64,000 nt of DNA, taken from an uncultured Lachnoclostridium sp. Lineage in GTDB: Bacteria > Bacillota > Clostridia > Lachnospirales > Lachnospiraceae. The stretch is from NCBI GenBank assembly GCA_948330435.1, contig CAOJBY010000002.1, forward strand, positions 124,001-188,000. Reading direction: 5' to 3'. The notes below the pieces were generated by a model. It had not been told where the DNA came from and did not search any database. It saw only the letters and a list, made by a program, of their open reading frames with translations. Below are positions 26,020-34,442 of the stretch, in pieces. A program made the position numbers and the translations under genes. The first letter of the stretch is position 1; each line of letters opens with the position of its first letter.

Positions 26020-26250
26020 TCATAACCTGAAATCAGGGAATCGTGAGTCATAAAAACCATATTTTCCACAGATGCCTGACATATAAGCATCCGGGTGTGT
26101 CAGACGCTTTAATTCTACCTCCCACAAAGAAATAAGACTATAGTAAATTCTGTTTTCGGTGTTTTCAATCAGCTCTCTTGCCTTTTCCGGCAGTCTGTCA
26201 TCATTGGAAAGTGCCCAGAGAAGAATATATGTATCCAGTAAAATATTCAT
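26020..26250 (-). pseudogene. truncated PIN-domain toxin (VapC-like)
   Basis: 76 residues, while VapC proteins are about 125-140. It begins like a PIN nuclease: MNILLDTYILLWALSND, with the first catalytic Asp, and continues SLISLWEVELKRLTHPD. After this the sequence stops matching and ends (MSGICGKYGFYDSRF). The rest of the PIN domain, with its other catalytic acids, is missing, so it is unlikely to be active. It overlaps the antitoxin remnant by 4 bases (ATGA), the usual layout of the pair. Confidence 0.7.
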
Positions 26251-26465
26251 ACCTCTCCTCCAAACATCTCTTCAATCTCTTTATCCCATGCATCAAATTC
26301 ATCCGGAATCTTGAATTTTCCCTCTGCTATACCAATACGCTTTTTATATGGAGCCTTTGGGATCAGTGTCATCTGTGCAACGGCCGTTCCGTTCCTTGCC
26401 AGATAAATAACATCCTCCTCTTCTGTTTCGAGCATTCTTACCAGTTTTGATAAAGTTTATTATAT
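26247..26465 (-). pseudogene. truncated Phd/YefM-type antitoxin
   Basis: The frame from 26435 reads MLETEEEDVIYLARNGTAVA, then the C-terminal part of a Phd/YefM antitoxin. Reading further upstream in the same frame gives TLSKLVR and then two TAA codons, so the first ~20 residues, which form the DNA-binding core of this family, are lost. If translated from 26435 it would be a 62-residue toxin-binding tail only. With the truncated VapC this is a decayed toxin-antitoxin pair. Confidence 0.65.
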
Positions 26466-26501
26466 GCTGTTTCCAGGGAAATATCAAATTCAAGAAAAAT
26501 A

Positions 26502-26777
26502 CTACTTCATTTCCTGCTTCCCAAACCGAAGCAGGCTCGCAAGAAAAAATAAAGCAGACGGAACCGTCAGGACCATTGGTGCAAATAGCAGCATCAGGAA
26601 CATAAATGCGTCGTCGTAAAGGGAAAACAGGCTCATGGCAGTCCCCGGGTTCAAAAAGCAGGCCGTAATGGCTTTTACATAGACAAACATCGGAACAATC
26701 AGTGTCCCTAATATTCCAATCAAAAGAAGCCCGGAACGTTTTAATTTTACATATTCACATTTTAACAGTCTAAGCAC
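26502..26777 (-). pseudogene. fragment of an ABC-2 type (lantibiotic-immunity-like) permease
   Basis: About 91 residues: an N-terminal LKCEYVKLKRSGLLLIGILG, then two hydrophobic segments with a NPGTAMSLFSLYDD loop between, ending at RFGKQEMK. The start resembles the first third of ABC-2 permeases of the EpiE/MutE kind (EYxKLKRS...). Those proteins are ~250 residues, so this is a stub. The same frame runs on into rnfB as an open but meaningless extension. Confidence 0.5.
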
Positions 26778-26802
26778 TCTCTCACAGACAATACATTCGC
26801 AG

Positions 26803-27591
26803 CTATGGCCGCACAATGACCTTGGCCGGGCACTTCTCCATGCACTTCTCGCAGCCTGTGCATTTATCATAATCAATGTGGGCCAGATTATTCTCCACCT
26901 GAATCGCTTCTGTCTCGCACTGCTTTGTGCAGAGCTTGCAGCCAATACATCCGGCGGAGCATGCCTTTTTAACCTCAGGCCCTCTTGCCTTACTGGAGCA
27001 GGCCACGGCTGCCTTTGCGTCACTGCGGATCAGTTCAATCAGGTTCTTGGGGCAGACGGAAGCACAGCGTCCGCAGCCGGTACATTTTTCCGGGTCTACA
27101 ACTGCCACGCCGTCCTTGACATGAATGGCGTCAAAGGCACAGGCTTCCACGCAGGAGCCAAAGCCGAGACAACCGTAATCGCATTCCCAGACCGGCAAAC
27201 CGGACAGGACCGCCGACCGGCAGTCGTGAATTCCCACATAATTGCATTTCACGAAAGTTTTCTCACAGGTTCCGGCACAGCGGACAAAGGCCCGCTTCTT
27301 CACGGTCTGAACGCTGTCCACACCCATAATCCTGCTGATCTCCTGTATGGCTTTCTCATTGCAGACCGGACAGACATTTACCTTGACCTCTCCCTTTACA
27401 ATGGCTGCCGCCGCCGCATCACAGCCGGCCTGTCCGCAACCGCCGCAGTTATTTCCCGGCAGGCATTCCCGAACAAGGGCTTCTCTCTCGTCAACCTCCA
27501 CATAAAACTTTTTCCCGGCAGCCACCAGGGCGGCACCGATCAAAAGCCCAATCACTCCCACAATGAGAGTCGCTATTACAATTCCTTGCAT
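26803..27591 (-). CDS. rnfB: Rnf complex ferredoxin subunit RnfB
   Basis: 262 residues. It is the multi-cluster iron-sulfur subunit that takes electrons from reduced ferredoxin into the Rnf pump. An N-terminal membrane anchor (about 1-25) is followed by the RnfB-specific cluster region CLPGNNCGGCGQAGCDAAAA (about 43-62), then ferredoxin-type motifs CTGCGRCASVCP, CIGCKLCTKQC and CTGCEKCMEKCP. GGAGG 6 bases before the ATG directly follows copy C of the repeat. It is the last gene of the Rnf operon. Confidence 0.95.
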   Translation of the reverse strand: MQGIVIATLIVGVIGLLIGAALVAAGKKFYVEVDEREALVRECLPGNNCGGCGQAGCDAAAAAIVKGEVKVNVCPVCNEKAIQEISRIMGVDSVQTVKKRAFVRCAGTCEKTFVKCNYVGIHDCRSAVLSGLPVWECDYGCLGFGSCVEACAFDAIHVKDGVAVVDPEKCTGCGRCASVCPKNLIELIRSDAKAAVACSSKARGPEVKKACSAGCIGCKLCTKQCETEAIQVENNLAHIDYDKCTGCEKCMEKCPAKVIVRP

Positions 27592-27602
27592 CTATATCCT
27601 CC

Positions 27603-27707
27603 ATTCCAGTTCCGTAACATCCTGTCAGCACACCCTTATCTAGATCAATTTCCAGACACAAAAAGATGTGTCTGGAAATCGATCTGTGCACTGACAGGAT
27701 ATTACTG
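27603..27707 (-). repeat. palindromic repeat family, copy C (inside the rnf operon)
   Basis: This copy has the best-formed hairpin: ATCCTGTCAG pairs with CTGACAGGAT, AGATCAATTTCCAGACACA with TGTGTCTGGAAATCGATCT, around a short AAAAAGA loop. It lies between rnfA and rnfB, with its GGAACTGGAAT end 1 base before the rnfB Shine-Dalgarno. Confidence 0.88.
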
Positions 27708-27739
27708 ATTCCAGTTCCGTAATCTTTATTCCAGTTCCG
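27708..27739 (-). repeat. two terminal remnants of the palindromic repeat
   Basis: ATTCCAGTTCCGTAAT (27708-27723) and ATTCCAGTTCCG (27729-27740) are end pieces of the same repeat, abutting the stop codon of rnfA. They suggest repeated insertion or replication slippage at one spot. Confidence 0.65.
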
Positions 27740-27741
27740 CA

Positions 27742-28323
27742 CTACCCCACAGACAATCCGCCAAAGCCCATAAACGCAATCGCCATCAGCACCGCACACA
27801 GCAGTACGATGGGTGCTCCCCGCAGGGGTGCCGGAATCACATCCTCATCAATCCGTTCCCGGATACCGGCCAGAAGCACGATGGCAACCGTGTAGCCAAC
27901 AGCCGTTCCAAAGCCTGCCAAGACGCTCTCCAACAGGTTATATTCATTCTGCACATTGGTCAGGGCCACGCCCAGAACTGCACAGTTGGTGGTAATCAGG
28001 GGCAGATAGATACCCAACGCCTGGTAAACAGCCTGTGAGGTCTTTTTCAGAAACATCTCCACCAACTGCACCAACGCCGCAATCACCAGAATAAATACAA
28101 TGGTCTTAAGATATGTAAGATTCAAAGGAACCAGAACGAAATCATACAAAAGGCTTGCCACCGCAGAGGAAATGGTAATGACAAAGATAACCGCCCCTCC
28201 CAGGCTTGCAGAGGTCTTAATCTGCCTGGACACTCCCAGGAAAGAACAGATGCCCAAAAACTGGTTCAGCACCACATTGTTGATCAGTGCTGTTGTAATC
28301 ACAATCATAATCAGCGAAGTCAT
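27742..28323 (-). CDS. rnfA: Rnf complex membrane subunit RnfA
   Basis: 193 residues, six membrane segments. The conserved ends VVLNQFLGICSFLGVS and GIRERIDEDVIPAPLRGAP are those of RnfA. With RnfE it forms the core that holds the membrane [2Fe-2S] cluster; Cys near residues 26 and 113 (TTNCAVLG) are the expected ligands. The start overlaps the rnfE stop by 4 bases. Confidence 0.95.
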   Translation of the reverse strand: MTSLIMIVITTALINNVVLNQFLGICSFLGVSRQIKTSASLGGAVIFVITISSAVASLLYDFVLVPLNLTYLKTIVFILVIAALVQLVEMFLKKTSQAVYQALGIYLPLITTNCAVLGVALTNVQNEYNLLESVLAGFGTAVGYTVAIVLLAGIRERIDEDVIPAPLRGAPIVLLCAVLMAIAFMGFGGLSVG

Positions 28324-29000
28324 CTTTCAGTTCCTCCCTCCTTTGTATCACAGGACTTTGCACATGTGGCACAGCAGCCGTCACAGCCCTCCACCACCTT
28401 ATTTGCTCTGGTATTGATATGCACCGCATTCATAATCATAACAATAATCATCAGTACCAGAAATGCCCCCGGTGCCTTGATAAAGATGGCAATGGGAGGA
28501 TAGGAATCCGGCATTACCTGAAAACCAAAGGCCGTCCCCGCCCCCAGAAGCTCCCGGGCAAGCCCAATCACGGTCAGTGCAATGGTAAATCCAAGCCCCA
28601 TTCCCACACCATCCATAGCAGAAAGCATCGGAGGATTCTTAGAAGCGAATGCCTCCGCCCTCCCCAGAATAATACAGTTCACCACAATCAGAGGAATATA
28701 GATTCCAAGAGCACTGTAAAGGGCCGGAACATAAGCCTCTGTCAAAAGCTCCACCACCGTAACCAGAGAAGCTACAATTACAATATAAGCCGGAAGCCGG
28801 ACCTCGTCGGGAATCACTTTCCGAAGAAGCGAAATCACCAGATTGGACACCACCAGCACCGCCAGGGTAGACACTCCCATGCCGAATCCATTGATGGCCG
28901 AGGTGGTAACCGCCAGGGTGGGACACATGCCGAGCATCAGCACCAGTGCCGGATTCTCCTTTAAAATACCATTATAAATACGCTCCATACATGGTTTCAT
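28320..29000 (-). CDS. rnfE: Rnf complex membrane subunit RnfE
   Basis: 226 residues, six membrane segments, paralogous to RnfA: LVLMLGMCPTLAVTTSAING and LIVVNCIILGRAEAFASKN carry the conserved Cys. The C-terminal tail is Cys-rich (GCDGCCATCAKSCDTKEGG), which is more cysteine than the tail of most RnfE proteins needs; an added metal or redox role is possible but unproven. It lies 12 bases after the fused RnfD/G gene. Confidence 0.93.
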   Translation of the reverse strand: MKPCMERIYNGILKENPALVLMLGMCPTLAVTTSAINGFGMGVSTLAVLVVSNLVISLLRKVIPDEVRLPAYIVIVASLVTVVELLTEAYVPALYSALGIYIPLIVVNCIILGRAEAFASKNPPMLSAMDGVGMGLGFTIALTVIGLARELLGAGTAFGFQVMPDSYPPIAIFIKAPGAFLVLMIIVMIMNAVHINTRANKVVEGCDGCCATCAKSCDTKEGGTER

Positions 29001-29012
29001 CTCGTTTCCCCC

Positions 29013-30560
29013 TTATTTGATGTATGTACCAAAGAAATCCAAAGCCGCATTCACTGCATTGACCACTGCTCCCGATGAAGTGGAAGCCCCGGACACCGAG
29101 TCAATCTCATTGTCCGCCGCAGAATTTCCCGCCTTGTTCAAGATAAACCGTTCCACATTCACCCCGGCAAACTGATTCTTAAACGCATCCTCCCCGCAGA
29201 GCATTCCCATACCCGCCGTCTCATTCAGCTCCGTAAAAGCAATGCCGCCAACCGTTCCATCTGTCAGAATGCACACGGACATGGTGATATTTCCCTCAAA
29301 GCCGTCGCCGCTTGTGACACTGATCACATATCCCACAGGAACACCGCTTCCGTCCACGCCCATGACCGTCTCATTGATATAGGCTTTGCCAAAGTCTGTT
29401 CCGTAAACCTCTCCCTCCAGGGCTTCTATGGCACTGTTTATCTTCTCATCCAAGATGAAATCCGCCGCATCCGGACATACCTCCCGGTAGGAAGCCGCCT
29501 TTGCTTCCGCTTTCTGTACTGCAATCTGATCCTCTGTCATCACATACACGCTGCTCAGAGCCGCCCCCGCAATCAGCGTAATCACACAGAGAATCACAGC
29601 CGACTTGGGAATTCCCCTCTTTCCCTCCCTGGGCTTTCTAAGGCCGTAGGGCACGGGAACGGAAATCTCATCAATCAGAGGAACCGCCATATTGGCAATG
29701 ATAATGGCGTAGCTGGCAGAATCCGGTGCACTTCCATACACCCGGAAGATTCCACTTAAGATCCCGATCAGTCCGCCGAAAATAAACTGTCCCTTGGGTG
29801 TCACCGGGCTGGTCACCGGGTCCGTCGCCATAAACAGAGCACCCATCATAATGCCACCGGACACCAGATGGAGTACAATAAATTCCAGGTCCAACCCATG
29901 TCCGCCGAACAATGCCAGAAACACGGAAAATGATACCAGAGTTGCCAGAGGAATCTCATAGGTAATGGCCCGAACCGCCAGAAGATAAATTCCGCCGATG
30001 CAAAGGGCCAGAATGGAGCTGCCGATAACTCCGTTTCCAAAGCCCAGGAAAGCGTCCATGACATTTACCGTCTGACCGGAAGCCAGAGCCTCCAGAGGGG
30101 TTGCCGAGCTCATACCGTCCAGGGAAAAATCAGCCACCACGCCGCTGAAAGAAATCAGCAGAAAGCATCTTCCTGCCAGGGCCGGATTCATAAAATTGTG
30201 TCCAATGCCGCCGAAGAAGCATTTTACAAACAGTATGGCAAAGATACTTCCCAGACAGGGGACATAAAGGGGCTCATAGGCCGGGAGACAGAGTGCCAGA
30301 AGAAGTCCTGTGACAACTGCACTTCCATCCTTTACCGTGTTAGGCCGTTTGGTTATCCGGTCAAATATGTATTCCGTCAGAACCGCAGACAGAACCGAGA
30401 CCGCAATCACCAGAAATGCCCCTGTTCCGAATCGGTAGATTCCAAATATAGTGGTCGGCATCAGGGACAGAATCACCTGATACATGGCTTTGCCCGTGGT
30501 CAGTCTATTTCTCACATGCGGACTGGAAGAAACATTGTATAATCCATTCATCTTCTCCAC
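29013..30560 (-). CDS. rnfD: RnfD-RnfG fusion protein, flavin-bearing Rnf subunit
   Basis: 515 residues. The first ~320 are RnfD: many membrane segments with the covalent-FMN motif LDGMSSATPLE. The last ~190 are RnfG: one membrane segment (SAVILCVITLIAGAALSSVY), then an FMN-binding domain with GMGMLCGEDAFKNQFAG and the flavinylation motif DSVSGASTSSGAV. In most clostridia RnfD and RnfG are separate genes of about 320 and 190 codons; here no stop or frameshift separates them. The usual ApbE motif is D-x-x-[ST]-G-A-[TS], so the RnfG acceptor here would be Ser, while RnfD has Thr. No ApbE gene is in the window. The fusion keeps the operon order C-D/G-E-A-B. Confidence 0.93.
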   Translation of the reverse strand: MEKMNGLYNVSSSPHVRNRLTTGKAMYQVILSLMPTTIFGIYRFGTGAFLVIAVSVLSAVLTEYIFDRITKRPNTVKDGSAVVTGLLLALCLPAYEPLYVPCLGSIFAILFVKCFFGGIGHNFMNPALAGRCFLLISFSGVVADFSLDGMSSATPLEALASGQTVNVMDAFLGFGNGVIGSSILALCIGGIYLLAVRAITYEIPLATLVSFSVFLALFGGHGLDLEFIVLHLVSGGIMMGALFMATDPVTSPVTPKGQFIFGGLIGILSGIFRVYGSAPDSASYAIIIANMAVPLIDEISVPVPYGLRKPREGKRGIPKSAVILCVITLIAGAALSSVYVMTEDQIAVQKAEAKAASYREVCPDAADFILDEKINSAIEALEGEVYGTDFGKAYINETVMGVDGSGVPVGYVISVTSGDGFEGNITMSVCILTDGTVGGIAFTELNETAGMGMLCGEDAFKNQFAGVNVERFILNKAGNSAADNEIDSVSGASTSSGAVVNAVNAALDFFGTYIK

Positions 30561-30563
30561 CCC

Positions 30564-31898
30564 CTACTTTCTCTTCGCTGCCATAATCTCAGCCTTTGCC
30601 TGCTTAAAAAGCTGCATCAAAGGCCGTTTTGCCGGGCAGATATAGGTACAGGAGCCGCAGGCGATACACTCTAAACCATACAGCTTCTTTTCATAGCGTT
30701 CATAATTCTTCTTTTCTGCGGCAACAGCCATCATCTGTGGTGTCAGCCCCAGAGGACAGACCTGGTTGCAGCGGCCGCACCGCAGACATGCCGTCTGCAG
30801 CTTCTCTGCTTCCGCCACCGGATCCGTACACAACACAGTCAAAGCATTGTTATTTTTGCAGATGGGTACATCGAGAGACGCAAGGGCAATTCCCATCATA
30901 GGACCGCCGCAGAGAAGCTTCTCTACCTTAATGCCCTCTTTCAATCCTCCGGCTGCTTCCAAAACCTCCGAAAAGCTGGTTCCAATCCGTACCATCAGAT
31001 TACAGGGGTTATGAACCCCATCCCCGGAAACTGTAAAGCCACGTTCCATAACAGGTTCTGACTTACATACTGCCCGGTAAATGGCATGAACCGTGGCCAT
31101 GTTGTCCACCACGCAGCCCGCATCCGCCGGAAGCATTCCAAGCTTCAGATGCTTTCCTGCCACCACGCTGATAACGGAACGCTCGCCGCCCTGGGGATAC
31201 TTGGTATGTACCGCCTGAACACGCACCTTTTCTTCCCCGGTACATGCCTGTTCCATGGCTGCAATTGCTTCCGGTTTATTTTCCTCAATTATAATAACAC
31301 CCTCTGCTTTCGGAAAAAGCCGCAGCATAATCTTAAGCCCCTCCACGATCTCTCCGGCTTTCGTACGCATAAGCTGATCGTCACAGGTAATATAAGGCTC
31401 ACATTCTGCCCCATTTGCAATGACATACTCAATGTCTTCCGGATTCCTGGGTGCAAGCTTCACATGAGTCGGAAACCCCGCCCCTCCAAGTCCGATAATT
31501 CCCGCCGCCTTAATCCGGTCCAAAATCTCCTGTCCGGAAAGGGAATCGGTGTCCGTATCCTGTCCGATTCCATCCGCCAGAGTGTAGTTCCCGTCATTTT
31601 CAACAACAATGCAGGAAACCGACGGCCCCGCTACGGTTTTGCGATTTTCAACAGCCTTTACCCTGCCGGAGCAGGAACTGACAATATTGGCGGATACGAA
31701 GCCGTCCGCCTCTGCCAGAAGTTGGCCGGCAAGAACCGGATCTCCTTTTTGTACAATTGGCCTGGCCGGCTTGCCAATATGCTGATTCAGCGGAAATATC
31801 AAATCTCCTTTTGGGATATAGGTTTGATAGGAGACATCCCGGGCAAATTTCTTCCCGTCATCCGGATGGACACCTCCACGAAACGTATTTCTTAACAT
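30564..31898 (-). CDS. rnfC: Rnf complex NADH-interacting subunit RnfC
   Basis: About 444 residues. It is the soluble end of the pump, where NAD+ is reduced. GLGGAGFPTHVK (about 137-148) belongs to the NADH/FMN-binding fold shared with complex I subunit NuoF. Two [4Fe-4S] motifs, CLRCGRCNQVCP and CIACGSCTYICP, are in the C-terminal part. The ATG at 31898 is preferred over GTG 31904, since AAGGG lies 10 bases before it. It is the first gene of the operon and has its own promoter. Confidence 0.94.
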   Translation of the reverse strand: MLRNTFRGGVHPDDGKKFARDVSYQTYIPKGDLIFPLNQHIGKPARPIVQKGDPVLAGQLLAEADGFVSANIVSSCSGRVKAVENRKTVAGPSVSCIVVENDGNYTLADGIGQDTDTDSLSGQEILDRIKAAGIIGLGGAGFPTHVKLAPRNPEDIEYVIANGAECEPYITCDDQLMRTKAGEIVEGLKIMLRLFPKAEGVIIIEENKPEAIAAMEQACTGEEKVRVQAVHTKYPQGGERSVISVVAGKHLKLGMLPADAGCVVDNMATVHAIYRAVCKSEPVMERGFTVSGDGVHNPCNLMVRIGTSFSEVLEAAGGLKEGIKVEKLLCGGPMMGIALASLDVPICKNNNALTVLCTDPVAEAEKLQTACLRCGRCNQVCPLGLTPQMMAVAAEKKNYERYEKKLYGLECIACGSCTYICPAKRPLMQLFKQAKAEIMAAKRK

Positions 31899-31919
31899 AA
31901 GCACTGTTCCCTTCTATGT

Positions 31920-31933
31920 ATAGTTCCGTAATA
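31920..31933 (-). repeat. terminal remnant of the palindromic repeat before rnfC
   Basis: AGTTCCGTAATATG matches the end of the repeat family, again with its GGAACT end toward the downstream start codon (rnfC). A similar shorter piece, CAGTTCCGTAAA, lies near 33627-33638 upstream of argH. Confidence 0.5.
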
Positions 31934-31962
31934 TGCTTTCATTTTATTTAACACTTTACCAT

Positions 31963-31992
31963 ATATAAGTGAAAAAATCTATAATTTGTCAA
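31963..31992 (-). promoter_or_regulatory. promoter of the rnf operon
   Basis: Minus strand: TTGACA (31987-31992), spacer of 17-18 bases, then the CTTATAT region (31963-31969). The 5' leader is about 60 bases. Confidence 0.6.
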
Positions 31993-32081
31993 ATTTCTTT
32001 CTGATATTTTGACATATTTGGACAAACTTGTTATTCATTACAAGGAAAAGAAGACTCTTTATCCTTAATATTGTATAAAAA

Positions 32082-32128
32082 CAAAAAAGGACAGACCTGT
32101 CAGTTCGTTCACCTGCTCAGGTCCGTCT
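32082..32128 (-). terminator. rho-independent terminator of argH
   Basis: Minus strand: AGACGGACCTG, an 18-base loop, CAGGTCTGTCC, then TTTTTTG. It lies 47 bases after the argH stop and separates argH from the rnf promoter. Confidence 0.8.
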
Positions 32129-32175
32129 CTTTACACCCTGCCCTTACTCAGCAGGGAGTGAACAATTATAATACG

Positions 32176-33567
32176 TTATCTCAACTTTTCATGCTCTTTC
32201 AGCCACTCTTTATTTCTCTCAATCACCTGCTTCATAGCTTTCTCTCCTGGTGCTCCAAGAGTCAACCGCTTATTTACACAGGTATCCATACTGACGGCCT
32301 GATAAATATCCTCCTCAAACACAGGGCTAATCTCCTTAAGCTCCGCAAGGCTCAGCTCCTCAATGGCTTTCCCCTGCTCAATACAGTAGAGAACCAGGCG
32401 GCCAATCACTCCATGAGCGTCCCGAAAAGGCATCCCGTGGTTCACCAGATAATCCGCAGCATCCGTAGCATTGGTAAACCCGTTCCTTGCACTTGCCGCC
32501 ATCTCCTTTTTATGAAAGTTCATGGTATCCAGCATTCCGGTAAACAACGCCAGACACCCTTTCACCGTATCAAACGCATCAAAGGTCAGTTCCTTATCCT
32601 CCTGCATATCCTTATTGTAAGCAAGCGGAAGCCCTTTCATAGTCGTGAGCAGGGAAATCAGTGCACCATAGACACGCCCGGTCTTTCCCCGAACCAGCTC
32701 CGCAATATCCGGATTCTTCTTCTGGGGCATAATGCTGCTTCCCGTACTGTAGGCGTCATCAATCTCCACAAACCGGTACTCATTGGTATTCCAGATAATA
32801 ACCTCCTCGGAAAACCGGCTCAGATGCATCATAATCGTAGACAATGCCGACAAAAGCTCAATCAGATAATCCCGATCCGACACGGAATCCATGCTGTTAA
32901 GCGTCGGCCCTGCAAAATCAAGAAGTTCTGCCGTGTATTCCCGATCAAGAGGATAGGTCGTTCCCGCCAGGGCACCTGATCCGAGAGGGCAGTAATTCAT
33001 CCGTTCATAGATATCGGCAAGCCGTCCCCGATCCCGCTTAAACATCTCAAAATAAGCCCCCAGATGATGGGCCAGTGTAATAGGCTGTGCTTTCTGCAGA
33101 TGGGTGAAGCCTGGCATGATCGTCTGCGTATGCTCCTCCATCAACCGCTGCAGAACCACCAGAAGCTCCCGCACCAGACCATCAATCTCACAGATCTCAT
33201 CCCGGGTATAAAGCTTCATATCCAGGGCCACCTGATCATTCCGGCTTCTTCCCGTATGGAGCTTCTTCCCCGGATCTCCGACGCGGTCAATCAGATTCGC
33301 TTCCACAAAGCTGTGAATATCCTCATACTCACTGGTAATCTTAAGCTTTCCACTCTCCACGTCCTTTAAAATCCCTTCGATTCCGGTCAGAATCACGTCC
33401 CGTTCTTCCTCCGTAAGAATTCCCTGCTTCGCCAACATCCGCACATGAGCCATACTTCCCAGCATATCCTGCTTGTAAAACTTCTTATCAAAAGAAATGG
33501 ACGCATTGAAGTTGTAGACCAGTTGATCTGTCTCTTTCGTAAAGCGTCCTCCCCAAAGCTGTGCCAT
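32176..33567 (-). CDS. argH: argininosuccinate lyase
   Basis: About 463 residues. It splits argininosuccinate into arginine and fumarate, the last step of arginine synthesis. The signature GSSIMPQKKNPD is visible, with HTGRSRNDQVA and the N-terminal MAQLWGGRF. GAGG before the ATG at 33567 decides the start. The other arg genes are not in the window. Confidence 0.95.
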   Translation of the reverse strand: MAQLWGGRFTKETDQLVYNFNASISFDKKFYKQDMLGSMAHVRMLAKQGILTEEERDVILTGIEGILKDVESGKLKITSEYEDIHSFVEANLIDRVGDPGKKLHTGRSRNDQVALDMKLYTRDEICEIDGLVRELLVVLQRLMEEHTQTIMPGFTHLQKAQPITLAHHLGAYFEMFKRDRGRLADIYERMNYCPLGSGALAGTTYPLDREYTAELLDFAGPTLNSMDSVSDRDYLIELLSALSTIMMHLSRFSEEVIIWNTNEYRFVEIDDAYSTGSSIMPQKKNPDIAELVRGKTGRVYGALISLLTTMKGLPLAYNKDMQEDKELTFDAFDTVKGCLALFTGMLDTMNFHKKEMAASARNGFTNATDAADYLVNHGMPFRDAHGVIGRLVLYCIEQGKAIEELSLAELKEISPVFEEDIYQAVSMDTCVNKRLTLGAPGEKAMKQVIERNKEWLKEHEKLR

Positions 33568-33760
33568 AATTTTTCCTCTTCTTTCTCCGGCTACCGTTTC
33601 CCATTTTCTCATAAAACCATATACAAAACAGTTCCGTAAATTTTAATCCTCTTACAAATGCCTTTTTGCATTCATCGACATTTTTCTCAATATAGCACAG
33701 TTCCTGTCTATGTTCAAGACATCAATAAAATCCGTTTCTCAGACGGACACAACTTTCCGT

Positions 33761-34396
33761 TCAGCCATGTTCCTTTCTCTCCCGAAGCGAATACACACAC
33801 CCACAATAATCCTGCCGATAAAGCCCATACTCTCTCGACAGTTCTATGGATCTCTTATACCCATCCCGCTTCTTAAAATCACTGTTCAAATAAGCCACTC
33901 CATACTCTCTGGCCAGCTTCTCCCCAATCTCATTGAGTTTCTGTGCGTCTTTCAAAGGACTAATAGAAAGGGTCGTAGTAAAATAATCAAATTCTCCGGC
34001 CCTTGCCATCTGTGCCGCTTCCAAAAGTCGCAGGTGATAGCAGCGGAAACACCTCTCTCCACCCTCCGGCTCTCCCTCCAGTCCCTTTGCCGTCTCATAA
34101 AACCGTTCCTGCTCATAAGGCCCCTCCAAAAAGGAAATCCTGTTCTTTACCGGCAGCCTGGAGATAAATGCTTCCTGCTCTTTCACCCGTTTTTCATACT
34201 CCTCAGCCGGAAATATATTCGGATTATAATAAAACACCGTAATGGAAAAATACTCCGAAAGATATTCCAGCACATAGCTGCTGCAGGGAGCACAGCAGCT
34301 ATGCAGTAAAAGCCGGGGCACCTGCCCCTCTTTTAAAAGCCGTTCTATGGTCTGATTCAATTCCCTCTGATAATTTCTCTGATTCATAGCAATCAC
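33761..34396 (-). CDS. queH: epoxyqueuosine reductase QueH
   Basis: 211 residues. QueH makes queuosine from epoxyqueuosine in tRNA and replaces QueG in many anaerobes. The conserved cysteine pairs are seen in LLHSCCAPCSSYVLE, in RCFRCYHLRL and in YCGCVYS; they bind an iron-sulfur cluster and another metal. Start: GTG at 34396 has GGGAG 4 bases upstream, while ATG 34387 is an alternative with wider spacing. Confidence 0.92.
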   Translation of the reverse strand: MIAMNQRNYQRELNQTIERLLKEGQVPRLLLHSCCAPCSSYVLEYLSEYFSITVFYYNPNIFPAEEYEKRVKEQEAFISRLPVKNRISFLEGPYEQERFYETAKGLEGEPEGGERCFRCYHLRLLEAAQMARAGEFDYFTTTLSISPLKDAQKLNEIGEKLAREYGVAYLNSDFKKRDGYKRSIELSREYGLYRQDYCGCVYSLRERKEHG

Positions 34397-34442
34397 ACAT
34401 CTCCCAACCCTTTTCGTATCCCACAGCTATCATAGCCCAAAC

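Noticed and set aside
26020..26465. Working VapBC-type toxin-antitoxin pair
   Set aside because: The toxin is truncated after the first third to half of the PIN fold and the antitoxin lacks its N-terminus with two in-frame TAA codons upstream.
26502..27023. A 173-residue protein overlapping rnfB
   Set aside because: The first ~80 residues are rnfB in another frame (arginine- and alanine-rich nonsense). Only the last ~91 residues, after the rnfB stop, resemble a permease fragment.
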